A stretch of 9,481 bases of DNA. Source: an uncultured Flavobacteriaceae bacterium. Lineage in GTDB: Bacteria; Bacteroidota; Bacteroidia; Flavobacteriales; Flavobacteriaceae. The translations under genes and the position numbers were made by a program. The stretch's first letter is position 1. Each line of letters begins with the position of its first letter. Under the pieces are notes generated by a model, which was not told the DNA's origin, did not search any database, and was given only the letters and a program-made list of their open reading frames with translations. This document shows, piece by piece, positions 1-6,150 of the stretch. The DNA lies in the NCBI GenBank assembly GCA_945788155.1, contig CALZKX010000051.1:1-9481 (forward strand). Reading direction: 5' to 3'.

Positions 1-44
1 GTGTCAAACCATGAAGAATACCAATCTTTCGTGTCTTTTGTCAT
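1..44 (-). CDS. Class I SAM-dependent methyltransferase, N-terminal fragment (cut by window edge)
   Basis: Reading leftward from an ATG at 44-42, the frame stays open to the window edge and gives 14 residues, MTKDTKDWYSSWFD, with the next codon starting AC. The W-Y-S-S-W-F-D string matches from memory the start of a Bacteroidota class I SAM-dependent methyltransferase family (usually WFDTPYYHxLY), which I recall lying near RNA methyltransferase genes. The SAM-binding motifs would lie outside the window, so neither activity nor substrate can be read here. The gene diverges from the THUMP methyltransferase gene. A perfect TATTTTTG box on its own strand (71-64) would give a leader of about 15 bases. 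Another frame from an ATG nearby closes after 14 codons and is less likely. Family assignment rests on this short peptide only. Confidence 0.65.
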   Translation of the reverse strand, partial: MTKDTKDWYSSWFD

Positions 45-63
45 ACATTAATATGTGTCGCAA

Positions 64-82
64 CAAAAATAAAGTATTTTTG
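64..82. promoter_or_regulatory. Back-to-back divergent -7 promoter boxes forming a 19-base palindrome
   Basis: The sequence CAAAAATA-AAG-TATTTTTG is a perfect inverted repeat with 8-base arms. Each arm is an exact match to the Bacteroidota -7 element TAnnTTTG: one on the plus strand (75-82) facing the THUMP methyltransferase gene, one on the minus strand (71-64) facing the gene at the left edge. A clear -33 TTG at 17-23 bases is missing for both, so strength is uncertain. The implied start sites are near 87 on plus and near 59 on minus. The palindrome could instead or also be a dimeric repressor site. Confidence 0.5.
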
Positions 83-90
83 CAATCTAT

Positions 91-120
91 TTGCTCGCCA
101 AGCGAGATTTGAGTATTAAT
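91..120 (+). repeat. 30-base direct repeat, copy 1, with a CTCGC/GCGAG palindrome
   Basis: This segment matches 8791-8820 at 26 of 30 bases in the same orientation. Its core, CTCGCCAAGCGAG (94-106), is a short inverted repeat with 5-base arms, followed by ATTTGAGTATTAAT. It lies just downstream of the predicted start of the THUMP methyltransferase transcript, so it would sit at the 5' end of that leader. A ten-T run (120-129) follows. It could be a transcription-factor site, an RNA hairpin or a small dispersed repeat. Confidence 0.6.
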
Positions 121-190
121 TTTTTTTTTGATAATCTAAGAGTTGTTTCAATTAATACAAAGTGAACTTGCTCTGAGGTTTAATTTATAT

Positions 191-1351
191 ATGGATAATA
201 ATTTTAAAATGGTAGCCAAAACCTTATTTGGTTTTGAAGAGCTTTTAGCAAGGGAATTAAGGAATTTAGGAGCACAAGATGTTAAAGTTGGTGTTCGAAA
301 TGTAAGCTTTGTTGGAGATAAAGGTTTTATGTACAAGGCCAATTTAGCGTTGCGTACAGCTATTAAAATTTTAAAACCCATAAAAATTTTTAGAGTGACT
401 AATGAGCAAGATTTATACAACAATATTTATAAAATGCCTTGGGAAGACTATATGTCTGAAAATGGTTCCTTAGCCATAAATGCCACAGTACACTCCGATA
501 AATTTACACATTCGCAATACATAGCTTTAAAAACAAAAGATGCTATAGTAGATAAATTTAGAGATACCAAAGGCACGAGACCTAATGTAGATTTACGTTT
601 TCCAGATTTAAAAATAAACATTCATATTGATAGGCAAACTTGTACAGTGTCTCTTGATAGTTCAGGAGAATCGTTACATAGACGAGGTTATAAAACAGCA
701 ACTAATATTGCACCAATAAACGAAGTCTTGGCAGCAGGTTTAGTGATACTATCAGGTTGGGATGGGCAAAGTGATTTCATGGATCCAATGTGTGGTAGTG
801 GTACCATTCTTATAGAAGCAGCAATGATTGCATGTAACATTCCACCAAACTTAATGCGTAAGGAATTTGCTTTTGAGCGTTGGCAAGATTGGGATGTTGA
901 GTTGTTTGAAAAAATTGAAGAATCATTACTTAGTAAAACGAGGGATTTTCATCATAAAATAATTGGCTACGATAAATCGCCATCAGCAGTTAGAAAAGCC
1001 AATGATAATATTAAAAACGCCAATTTGGAAGATTTTATTAAGGTAAGCCATGAAGATTTCTTTAAAACCCAAAAAGCAGGCGACTTGCCTTTACACATGG
1101 TCTTTAATCCGCCTTATGGTGAACGTTTGGAGAGTTTGAATGTAGAAGAGTTTTATGGAGATGTAGGTACCACTTTAAAACATGGTTATCCTGGAACCAA
1201 TGCATGGTTAATAACTTCTAACCTTGAAGGTTTAAAGCATGTTGGTTTGCGACCTTCTAGAAAAATCAAGCTATTTAATGCAAAACTAGAAGCACGTTTG
1301 GTAAAGTACGAAATGTATGAAGGCAGTAAAAAGGCTAAAAAACAGGTGTAA
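191..1351 (+). CDS. THUMP-domain class I SAM-dependent 23S rRNA methyltransferase (RlmL-type)
   Basis: A 386-residue protein resembling the N-terminal module of E. coli RlmKL, which makes N2-methylguanosine at 23S rRNA G2445. A THUMP RNA-binding region spans about residues 40-150. The methyltransferase fold follows: SAM-binding loop DPMCGSGT at 198-205, acidic motif GYD at 259-261, and catalytic NPPYGER from residue 306, typical of N2-guanine methylation. The C terminus is lysine-rich. The length is that of a stand-alone RlmL module, without the RlmK (m7G2069) half. I chose the ATG at 191 because the family normally begins a few residues before the K-T-x-F-G-F-E-E motif. The frame is open upstream from a TTG at 143, and an ATG at 209 is also possible. 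The exact methylated base is inferred from the family, not shown. Confidence 0.88.
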   Translation: MDNNFKMVAKTLFGFEELLARELRNLGAQDVKVGVRNVSFVGDKGFMYKANLALRTAIKILKPIKIFRVTNEQDLYNNIYKMPWEDYMSENGSLAINATVHSDKFTHSQYIALKTKDAIVDKFRDTKGTRPNVDLRFPDLKINIHIDRQTCTVSLDSSGESLHRRGYKTATNIAPINEVLAAGLVILSGWDGQSDFMDPMCGSGTILIEAAMIACNIPPNLMRKEFAFERWQDWDVELFEKIEESLLSKTRDFHHKIIGYDKSPSAVRKANDNIKNANLEDFIKVSHEDFFKTQKAGDLPLHMVFNPPYGERLESLNVEEFYGDVGTTLKHGYPGTNAWLITSNLEGLKHVGLRPSRKIKLFNAKLEARLVKYEMYEGSKKAKKQV

Positions 1352-1381
1352 GTTTAATTTAGTAATTAAAAGAAAGATACA

Positions 1382-1912
1382 ATGGTTATAAATTGGGAAG
1401 CAGTAGCGGCTATTGCAGGGCTACTTGGAGCAATAGGAGTGATAGTTACATTGATTTATCTATCTGCACAAATAAAGCAAAATAACAAGCAATTACGAGG
1501 AGAAGCTACAACAGCAGTTTATGAATATCAAAGAATGTTGGTCGAAATGTTGACCACTAATACAGAACTATATAAAATTGCTTTACGTGGCAATGAGGAT
1601 CTTAATTCACTTAATGCATGGGAAAAACAACAATTTACATTATGGTGTCTTTACGAAACAGGTATGTGGGAAATGTGCTACAAACTATACAAACAAGGAG
1701 CTCTGGATGAAGCATTATATTATGGAAAAGTGAAATATTGGTTGCAACTTCATAGTTCACCAGGTCGTAGGGATTGGTGGAATATTCACACAGCTATGCT
1801 TAGTGATGAATTTTATAAGGAAATCTCAGCAGAGTTAGAAGCCATTCCTGTAAAAAAGCTACGTGAATCAAATCCTATATTCGATTCAAGTGTGCATGAT
1901 AATGATACATAG
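1382..1912 (+). CDS. Small one-pass membrane protein of unknown function
   Basis: A 176-residue protein with one hydrophobic segment near the N terminus (about 6-28), ending in YLSAQIKQNN, then a mostly alpha-helical soluble part rich in Trp and Tyr (W-E-M-C-Y-K-L-Y, S-S-P-G-R-R-D-W-W). I recognise the layout from uncharacterised proteins frequent in marine bacteria: N-terminal helix, Y-L-x-x-Q-I-x-Q-N, a long helical domain and a late S-P-G-x-x-x-W-W motif. I know of no function for them. The helix probably anchors the protein in the inner membrane, though orientation cannot be decided. The gene starts 30 bases after the THUMP methyltransferase stop, with no promoter evident between them, so the two are probably cotranscribed. 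It is not a usual partner of that gene and may be a lineage-specific addition. Confidence 0.75.
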   Translation: MVINWEAVAAIAGLLGAIGVIVTLIYLSAQIKQNNKQLRGEATTAVYEYQRMLVEMLTTNTELYKIALRGNEDLNSLNAWEKQQFTLWCLYETGMWEMCYKLYKQGALDEALYYGKVKYWLQLHSSPGRRDWWNIHTAMLSDEFYKEISAELEAIPVKKLRESNPIFDSSVHDNDT

Positions 1913-1917
1913 CATTT

Positions 1918-1950
1918 TAATTCTTCATCAATAGAAAATTATTACTTTTT
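1918..1950. terminator. Possible weak terminator between convergent genes
   Basis: The 36 bases between the two convergent stop codons can form an AT-rich hairpin: TAATTCT (1918-1924) against AG-AATTA (1933-1941), with a two-base AA bulge. A T-rich tract follows (1942-1950). The stem is weak, and the call rests partly on position between convergent genes. Confidence 0.25.
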
Positions 1951-2494
1951 ATAGGGTTCTACCAACTTTTGGGTACTCATTAAACAAGGTCGCTACCAAT
2001 TCGTTGACATACTCTGGCAATTTCTTGTTGTATCTGCTTAAATCACATTTTATGGATGCTTGCCAAATTATTTGGTTTTTTTCAAGATCCGATACGTAAA
2101 CCACTAAAGTTTCATCGGTGTAAATAGTAGTGTTTATGGTGCATTCTTCCCAATATGTATATTCATCCTGTTCTTTACAATCGAAAAAGGTAGCTTCTTT
2201 TTCTTCAACCAATAATTTAAATCCAGCTTGCAATTGTGGTTCTGTGACATTGGTTTTATATCCTCTGTTTGCCATCTCAGTTTCAATTGCGTTTCCTATG
2301 AGCTCACGTACTTTAATATTGTCGTGGTTTGGATATCTTGGGTTTTTTACAAATAAATCGTCTAAGCACAATATAAAGGTGTCATAGCTATCAAAATCCA
2401 CACTTTCGTCAAACTCGGACAGGACAGCCTCGGTTGGTGCACAACCAAAAAGGGTAAGGAGAAAAATTATGCTAAGTGTTTTTAAGGGTTTCAT
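1949..2494 (-). CDS. DUF4136-like lipoprotein
   Basis: A 181-residue secreted lipoprotein. The signal peptide ends in the lipobox L-F-G-C with Cys18 as the lipidated residue, so it should be membrane-anchored facing the periplasm or surface. The body resembles DUF4136: an early F-D-x-Y-x-T-F segment (35-40), a helix with I-x-x-A-I-x-x-E-M-A-x-R-G-Y (about 66-79), a T-L-V-V-Y-V-S-D strand (129-136) followed by I-I-W-Q-A-S, and a final helix ending in F-N-E-Y-P. The family has no settled function. Four further cysteines (43, 106, 118, 150) lie in the exported part, an even number compatible with two disulfides. The gene stands alone: it ends tail-to-tail with the membrane protein gene and begins 184 bases from the next gene's stop. 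I see no clear promoter box in that gap. Confidence 0.68.
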   Translation of the reverse strand: MKPLKTLSIIFLLTLFGCAPTEAVLSEFDESVDFDSYDTFILCLDDLFVKNPRYPNHDNIKVRELIGNAIETEMANRGYKTNVTEPQLQAGFKLLVEEKEATFFDCKEQDEYTYWEECTINTTIYTDETLVVYVSDLEKNQIIWQASIKCDLSRYNKKLPEYVNELVATLFNEYPKVGRTL

Positions 2495-2678
2495 AGTCTT
2501 GGAATTTAAGGATTGATGTTTTTCCAGTACTAAAGGTCTTTAAACTCTAAAGGAATTACTATGATAAATATCAGTTTGGGATTATGTTGCCTTTGCTCAG
2601 GATAGGTTATCCATTTTATTGAATTGAGCAATTTTTAAACACATGCTTAGTTTCCCGATTCTGTTATGTATAGAAATT

Positions 2679-3245
2679 TTAGTTTGTTTTTAAAGGTAGA
2701 GTAATTCCAACCGCAAATGCTCCAACATACTGTTCAACAGATGGTTGAAAGTAATAGGAGAATCCTAAATCAACATTATTGTTTCGTCCCAATTCCAGCC
2801 CAAAAGAGAAAGGTATATGGTAAATTATTCCATTTTTATCAATATTGTCATAGACTGTAAATGTTTCAAATTTACCAATTGAAGCACCTATGCCTATTTC
2901 AATGTATGGTGCAACCCAAGGTATTGGTGCTCTAACTCTTGCTTTTCCGCCTATTAGAAATGCTTTTGATTCGGCTCTTTCATCTGTTGGATTGTCATTG
3001 AGGTCTTTTCCGTTTGAGTTTGTTAAGATTACACCTGCATATGGTCTTAATTCAACCCAAGAAGCTACTTTTAGAACTAACTCACCTTGTAGAAAAAATC
3101 CGTCGTCAACAATGTCGTCAATACTATTATTAGGAGCACTGAGGCCATATCCTATTTGAGCATTTATTGACTTTTCCTTTATGAATTGCGCTTCAGTTAT
3201 GTTAGTAATTAGAATGGTTATTAATAATATCAGTGTTTTTTTCAT
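2679..3245 (-). CDS. Outer-membrane beta-barrel protein
   Basis: A 188-residue protein with a signal peptide probably cleaved after T-E-A (residue 19). The mature part is made of alternating hydrophobic/polar strands (INAQIGYGLS, FFLQGELVL, VELRPYAGVIL, PYIEIGIGASIG, FSFGLELG, VDLGFSYYF, AFAVGITL). This fits a small barrel of roughly eight strands of the general outer-membrane beta-barrel class. Loops are acidic and Asn-rich. No enzymatic motif is visible, and binding, transport and structural roles all remain possible. A near-consensus -7 box (AAAGTTTG, minus strand 3275-3268, one mismatch) lies about 23 bases before the ATG, suggesting a short leader and its own promoter. A weak possible terminator separates it from the rlmD operon upstream. 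Confidence 0.7.
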   Translation of the reverse strand: MKKTLILLITILITNITEAQFIKEKSINAQIGYGLSAPNNSIDDIVDDGFFLQGELVLKVASWVELRPYAGVILTNSNGKDLNDNPTDERAESKAFLIGGKARVRAPIPWVAPYIEIGIGASIGKFETFTVYDNIDKNGIIYHIPFSFGLELGRNNNVDLGFSYYFQPSVEQYVGAFAVGITLPLKTN

Positions 3246-3344
3246 GATGTGTTACAATGCTTTGGCGCAAACTTTTTAAATTATTCTATTACACCTTAAA
3301 CGAAATTAGGTTTAAATTTTTAATAACCAATAATTTGCCTAATC

Positions 3345-3376
3345 AAAAAAAGGGGTTAGTTGTAAGTTGTTACTAA
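3345..3376 (-). terminator. Possible terminator of the rlmD-DUF6048 operon
   Basis: Just past the DUF6048 stop, the minus strand can pair TTAGT (3376-3372) with ACTAA (3360-3356). CCCC and seven T residues (3351-3345) follow. The stem is only five base pairs, so this is a weak candidate. Its position after the last gene of the operon supports it. Confidence 0.3.
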
Positions 3377-3379
3377 AAC

Positions 3380-4105
3380 CTATTCTTTATCCTTCTTAAA
3401 CAAAGGAATTAAATAAGACACATTATATCCAAAGCTAACACTAAAGCTTCCACTGTCATAAGTGCGTCCAAACCCAGGAATATAGAGGTTTTCAAAATTG
3501 TTAGGCTCGGTTTCGGTAATGCGGCCTTTTAATTGTACGTTGAAACCCATATACAAATTATTGAACGTTTCGGCTTTAACACCTAGAATAAGTTCGCCCC
3601 AAATAGCTGTTAGACCACTTTGTTTAGAACCGTCAACAACTGTGGTTTGTGGTCCCCAAGGTTGGCCGCTGCTATCATAAATAGTGTAACGGTTTATTGT
3701 TTGATTAAACGTGCCAAACCCAGCACGAAACCCACTATAAATCATGTTTTCCATGCCAAACCAATTTTGGTATAAGTTATAATCTATTCCCCCTTTAAAA
3801 TAGCTTCCTTGAGCAGTAGAGTTTAAATAATCGCTATTAGTAGTTTTTTCTTCAGTTCCTAACTCTCCAGCGATGTAAAGGTTTTTAGTTAAGCGATAAT
3901 CTCCATTAATTTCAAATCCTGTATAATCATCATCAATAAACGATCTAACTAACTTGCTTATATCACCACCTAAGCGCAGGCCATATTTTTGCACATATCG
4001 AATGGAATCGTTTGCAATACTGTCGTTTTGTGCACCAACTGAAAAAGTCATCAGAAGCACAGTAAGGATACTAGTGATATATGTTAATATGCGCTGCATT
4101 TTCAT
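3380..4105 (-). CDS. DUF6048 family outer-membrane beta-barrel-like protein
   Basis: A 241-residue protein with a signal peptide (cleavage likely after G-A, residue 25). A strand-rich body follows, containing features I recognise from DUF6048: Y-G-L-R-L-G-G-D-I-S-K near residue 41, D-D-D-Y-T-G-F-E-I-N-G-D-Y-R-L, L-G-T-E-E-K-T-T-N-S-D-Y, and the late N-F-E-N-L-Y-I-P-G-F-x-R-T-Y-D-S-G-S-F. The final strand, ending in Y-L-I-P-L-F, is followed by a short basic/acidic tail. This points to an integral outer-membrane barrel. Its biochemical role is unknown. The ATG lies inside the DUF6452 coding region (35-base overlap), indicating translational coupling; an alternative ATG two codons later would still overlap. 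It is the last gene of the rlmD operon. In related genomes I recall it paired with DUF6452, which suggests the two act together in the envelope. Confidence 0.82.
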   Translation of the reverse strand: MKMQRILTYITSILTVLLMTFSVGAQNDSIANDSIRYVQKYGLRLGGDISKLVRSFIDDDYTGFEINGDYRLTKNLYIAGELGTEEKTTNSDYLNSTAQGSYFKGGIDYNLYQNWFGMENMIYSGFRAGFGTFNQTINRYTIYDSSGQPWGPQTTVVDGSKQSGLTAIWGELILGVKAETFNNLYMGFNVQLKGRITETEPNNFENLYIPGFGRTYDSGSFSVSFGYNVSYLIPLFKKDKE

Positions 4106-4592
4106 TTTTTATGGTGTTATTTTCTGCGACTATGTCAATACTGGAAACCCAGTTGTCTGTATCTATAATAAAATCTGTTTCCAAATTGGTAAAAGTAGCT
4201 TTGTAACCACAAGCACGTGACACATATACATCCTCTCTTTTGTATTTCACATCAATAGTATCTGGGTTTCCAACCAATAAATCACTAGTGTCTAATAAAT
4301 CCTTATGAAACACCAGTTTGGTTACATCAATATCTGTTCTCAAAGGAATCGCTATAGAGTCTGTGGTGCTAATGGAAACATTTTTAAAGAAAACAGTTTC
4401 ATTTGCATCGTTAATACCATAGACAAATAGACCTGAGACTGATTTGGTGTTTTCACGTAAAAGAGCATCGTAGAACCTAACAACCAATCTAGGTGTTGTA
4501 GCGGTTTCTTCGGGGCAAATATCATCCTTTTCGCAACCTTGTACCACAATAAATAATAAAAAAAACAGGCCTATTTTTTTAAGTATATTCAT
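4071..4592 (-). CDS. DUF6452 family lipoprotein
   Basis: A 173-residue lipoprotein. The hydrophobic signal ends in V-V-Q-G-C, with Cys20 as the lipid attachment site. Family features I recognise are C-E-K-D-D-I-C-P-E just after the lipid site, T-P-R-L-V-V-R-F-Y-D at about 33-42, a central beta-rich region, and V-S-R-A-C-G-Y-K-A-T-F at about 124-134. Besides the lipidated Cys there are exactly two cysteines, 26 and 128, which could form a disulfide. No enzymatic motif is visible and the function is unknown. Its ATG directly abuts the stop of the thioredoxin-like gene (TAG|ATG), and its 3' end overlaps DUF6048 by 35 bases, so ribosomes probably re-initiate through all three. It probably acts with the DUF6048 barrel at the outer membrane. 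Confidence 0.82.
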   Translation of the reverse strand: MNILKKIGLFFLLFIVVQGCEKDDICPEETATTPRLVVRFYDALLRENTKSVSGLFVYGINDANETVFFKNVSISTTDSIAIPLRTDIDVTKLVFHKDLLDTSDLLVGNPDTIDVKYKREDVYVSRACGYKATFTNLETDFIIDTDNWVSSIDIVAENNTIKNENAAHINIYH

Positions 4593-6137
4593 CTATTCAC
4601 TAATTAGTTTGTCAATTATAATTGAAGTCTCTTTTTTACTAGGTCTATATTTAAAGTCAGATTTTATGATTTCACCTTTTTTATTGATAATTGTATATGT
4701 TGGATATCCACTTATATTAAATAAGTTTATTAATGCCTGCTCTTGGCCTCTTTTTATGTAGTAATGTTTCCCCTTTAAATTGTATTGTGAAATGGTAGGT
4801 TTCCAAAGTTTTTCATCAGATTGAAAGCATAAGTAAACAAATTCCACATCATTGGAATATTTTTCTACAAATTGAGGAGTATGATATTTAAATTCCGATT
4901 TACAAGGTCCACACCAAGTAGCCCAATTATCTATATATATGATTTTACCATTGGCATTTTTGACTATTTCATCAATAAACTCTGAAGAGTTATCTGTATT
5001 AAAATCTAACATTTTTATGTCTTTGTCTAATATAGGCTCTTCAATTAGATTTTTAATAAATGTAACTTGACCTTCATGGTAATCTTTAAAATAACTTCCT
5101 ACAAATAAATCATTGAAAGTTGATTTTTCTTCGTTGTAATATTCTATATTATTATTGTTGAATTTCAAGTTAAGAGCTTCATTCATTAATAATTGGGCTA
5201 ATAATTTATCTTCTTTACTAATTTTGATTATTGAACCTAGTATTAATGAATCTCTTGTTTTTTCAGTTTCTATTTTTTTGTAACCATCTTTTTCTTCCAC
5301 TTGTGAAGTTTTATAATAAGCGTCTATTGTTTGATCAATGAAATAAAAATAATAGGAATTCAAAAAACTAGAAGTTAGCGATGTGTTAATTAGTTTTGAT
5401 TCATCAGTCATTGAAAGATTTTTTAAATCCTTATAAAAACTCTCATCTAGTTTTAATTTCATTGCATCACCTAATCCATACATTTGATAATATAGTTTAT
5501 AGTTTAAGATTTGGCTCATTGGTTCTATTTCTTTTTTTACTAATAACCATTGTTTTAGATCGTCAGTAATATCATTATTAGCTATAAATGATTCAATGTA
5601 TTCATTCTCAATCTTATAAACATTATCGTGATATATTTTGAAATCATTTGGTTTAAGAACTTTCAATTTATCATGATAACCATCAAGGCTCTGAGGCTTA
5701 TTTTGGTTGAATTTTACTAATTGTTTATTTGTGGTTGAAGTTGAAGAGGTACTATTGATTTTTAAACTTCGGTAAACTTCTTTTTGAGAATCTAAATTTT
5801 CCTTAAAAGATAATGATAAGCTATCTCCAGGTTCAACTATTAGCGGGAATCCAATGTTACGATATATAAAAACATCTTGCTTTCTTGGAACAGGAAAAGA
5901 CATAGTGAAATGACCTAAAGAATCAACTGAGAACTTATAGTCATTTCCATCACTTGAGACTAAGAAATCGTTTACATAAACAGAAATTTGATTAGTAGAT
6001 TTATTATCGTAATAATCTTCTATTTGACCGCTAATAAAAACATCCTTTTTAATTTTCTCTATAGAAAGGACTTCTGCTTTTTCCGAGGTACAGCCTAAGA
6101 ATAATATAATTAAAAAGAAGTTGATATTTTTTTTCAT
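4593..6137 (-). CDS. TlpA-like thioredoxin-fold lipoprotein (thiol-disulfide oxidoreductase)
   Basis: A 514-residue envelope protein. The signal peptide ends in L-F-L-G-C, with Cys16 lipidated. An N-terminal beta-sandwich-like part (about 30-115) ends in the V-E-P-G-D-S-L-S-L motif common in Bacteroidota TlpA-like proteins. A long helical, Lys/Asn-rich middle (about 130-375) matches nothing I know. The C-terminal thioredoxin fold (about 380-514) has active site W-C-G-P-C at 408-412 and the cis-proline motif S-G-Y-P-T with Pro479. It should exchange disulfides in the periplasm; direction and substrate are not readable, though family members are usually reductases. It lies 13 bases after rlmD, and its stop abuts the DUF6452 start. 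Counted 60-base rows inside it hold 12-20 G+C, versus 21-24 in rows of rlmD and DUF6048, which suggests a later insertion into the operon. Confidence 0.85.
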   Translation of the reverse strand: MKKNINFFLIILFLGCTSEKAEVLSIEKIKKDVFISGQIEDYYDNKSTNQISVYVNDFLVSSDGNDYKFSVDSLGHFTMSFPVPRKQDVFIYRNIGFPLIVEPGDSLSLSFKENLDSQKEVYRSLKINSTSSTSTTNKQLVKFNQNKPQSLDGYHDKLKVLKPNDFKIYHDNVYKIENEYIESFIANNDITDDLKQWLLVKKEIEPMSQILNYKLYYQMYGLGDAMKLKLDESFYKDLKNLSMTDESKLINTSLTSSFLNSYYFYFIDQTIDAYYKTSQVEEKDGYKKIETEKTRDSLILGSIIKISKEDKLLAQLLMNEALNLKFNNNNIEYYNEEKSTFNDLFVGSYFKDYHEGQVTFIKNLIEEPILDKDIKMLDFNTDNSSEFIDEIVKNANGKIIYIDNWATWCGPCKSEFKYHTPQFVEKYSNDVEFVYLCFQSDEKLWKPTISQYNLKGKHYYIKRGQEQALINLFNISGYPTYTIINKKGEIIKSDFKYRPSKKETSIIIDKLISE

Positions 6138-6150
6138 TAATCTTTGTTAT

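Noticed and set aside
94..129. CTCGC/GCGAG palindrome plus ten-T run read as an intrinsic terminator
   Set aside because: The hairpin and the T-run are separated by 13 bases and the stem is short, so the geometry is wrong for a standard terminator.
143..190. Longer N terminus of the THUMP methyltransferase from a TTG at 143
   Set aside because: The added 16 residues do not resemble the family start, and the ATG at 191 fits the usual beginning.
148..423. Leftward open frame of 91 codons inside the THUMP methyltransferase gene
   Set aside because: It lies antisense within a clear, fully conserved gene, with no recognisable motif.
2890..3159. Rightward 89-codon open frame opposite the beta-barrel gene
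   Set aside because: It is a shadow of a gene with signal peptide and strand pattern on the other strand.
3298..3317. TTAAAC/GTTTAA inverted repeat upstream of the beta-barrel gene
   Set aside because: The arms are short and wholly AT-dominated, which is expected by chance in DNA of this composition.
4352..4549. Leftward 65-codon open frame inside DUF6452
   Set aside because: It is on the same strand in another frame, without a known motif, and is fully covered by a recognised gene.
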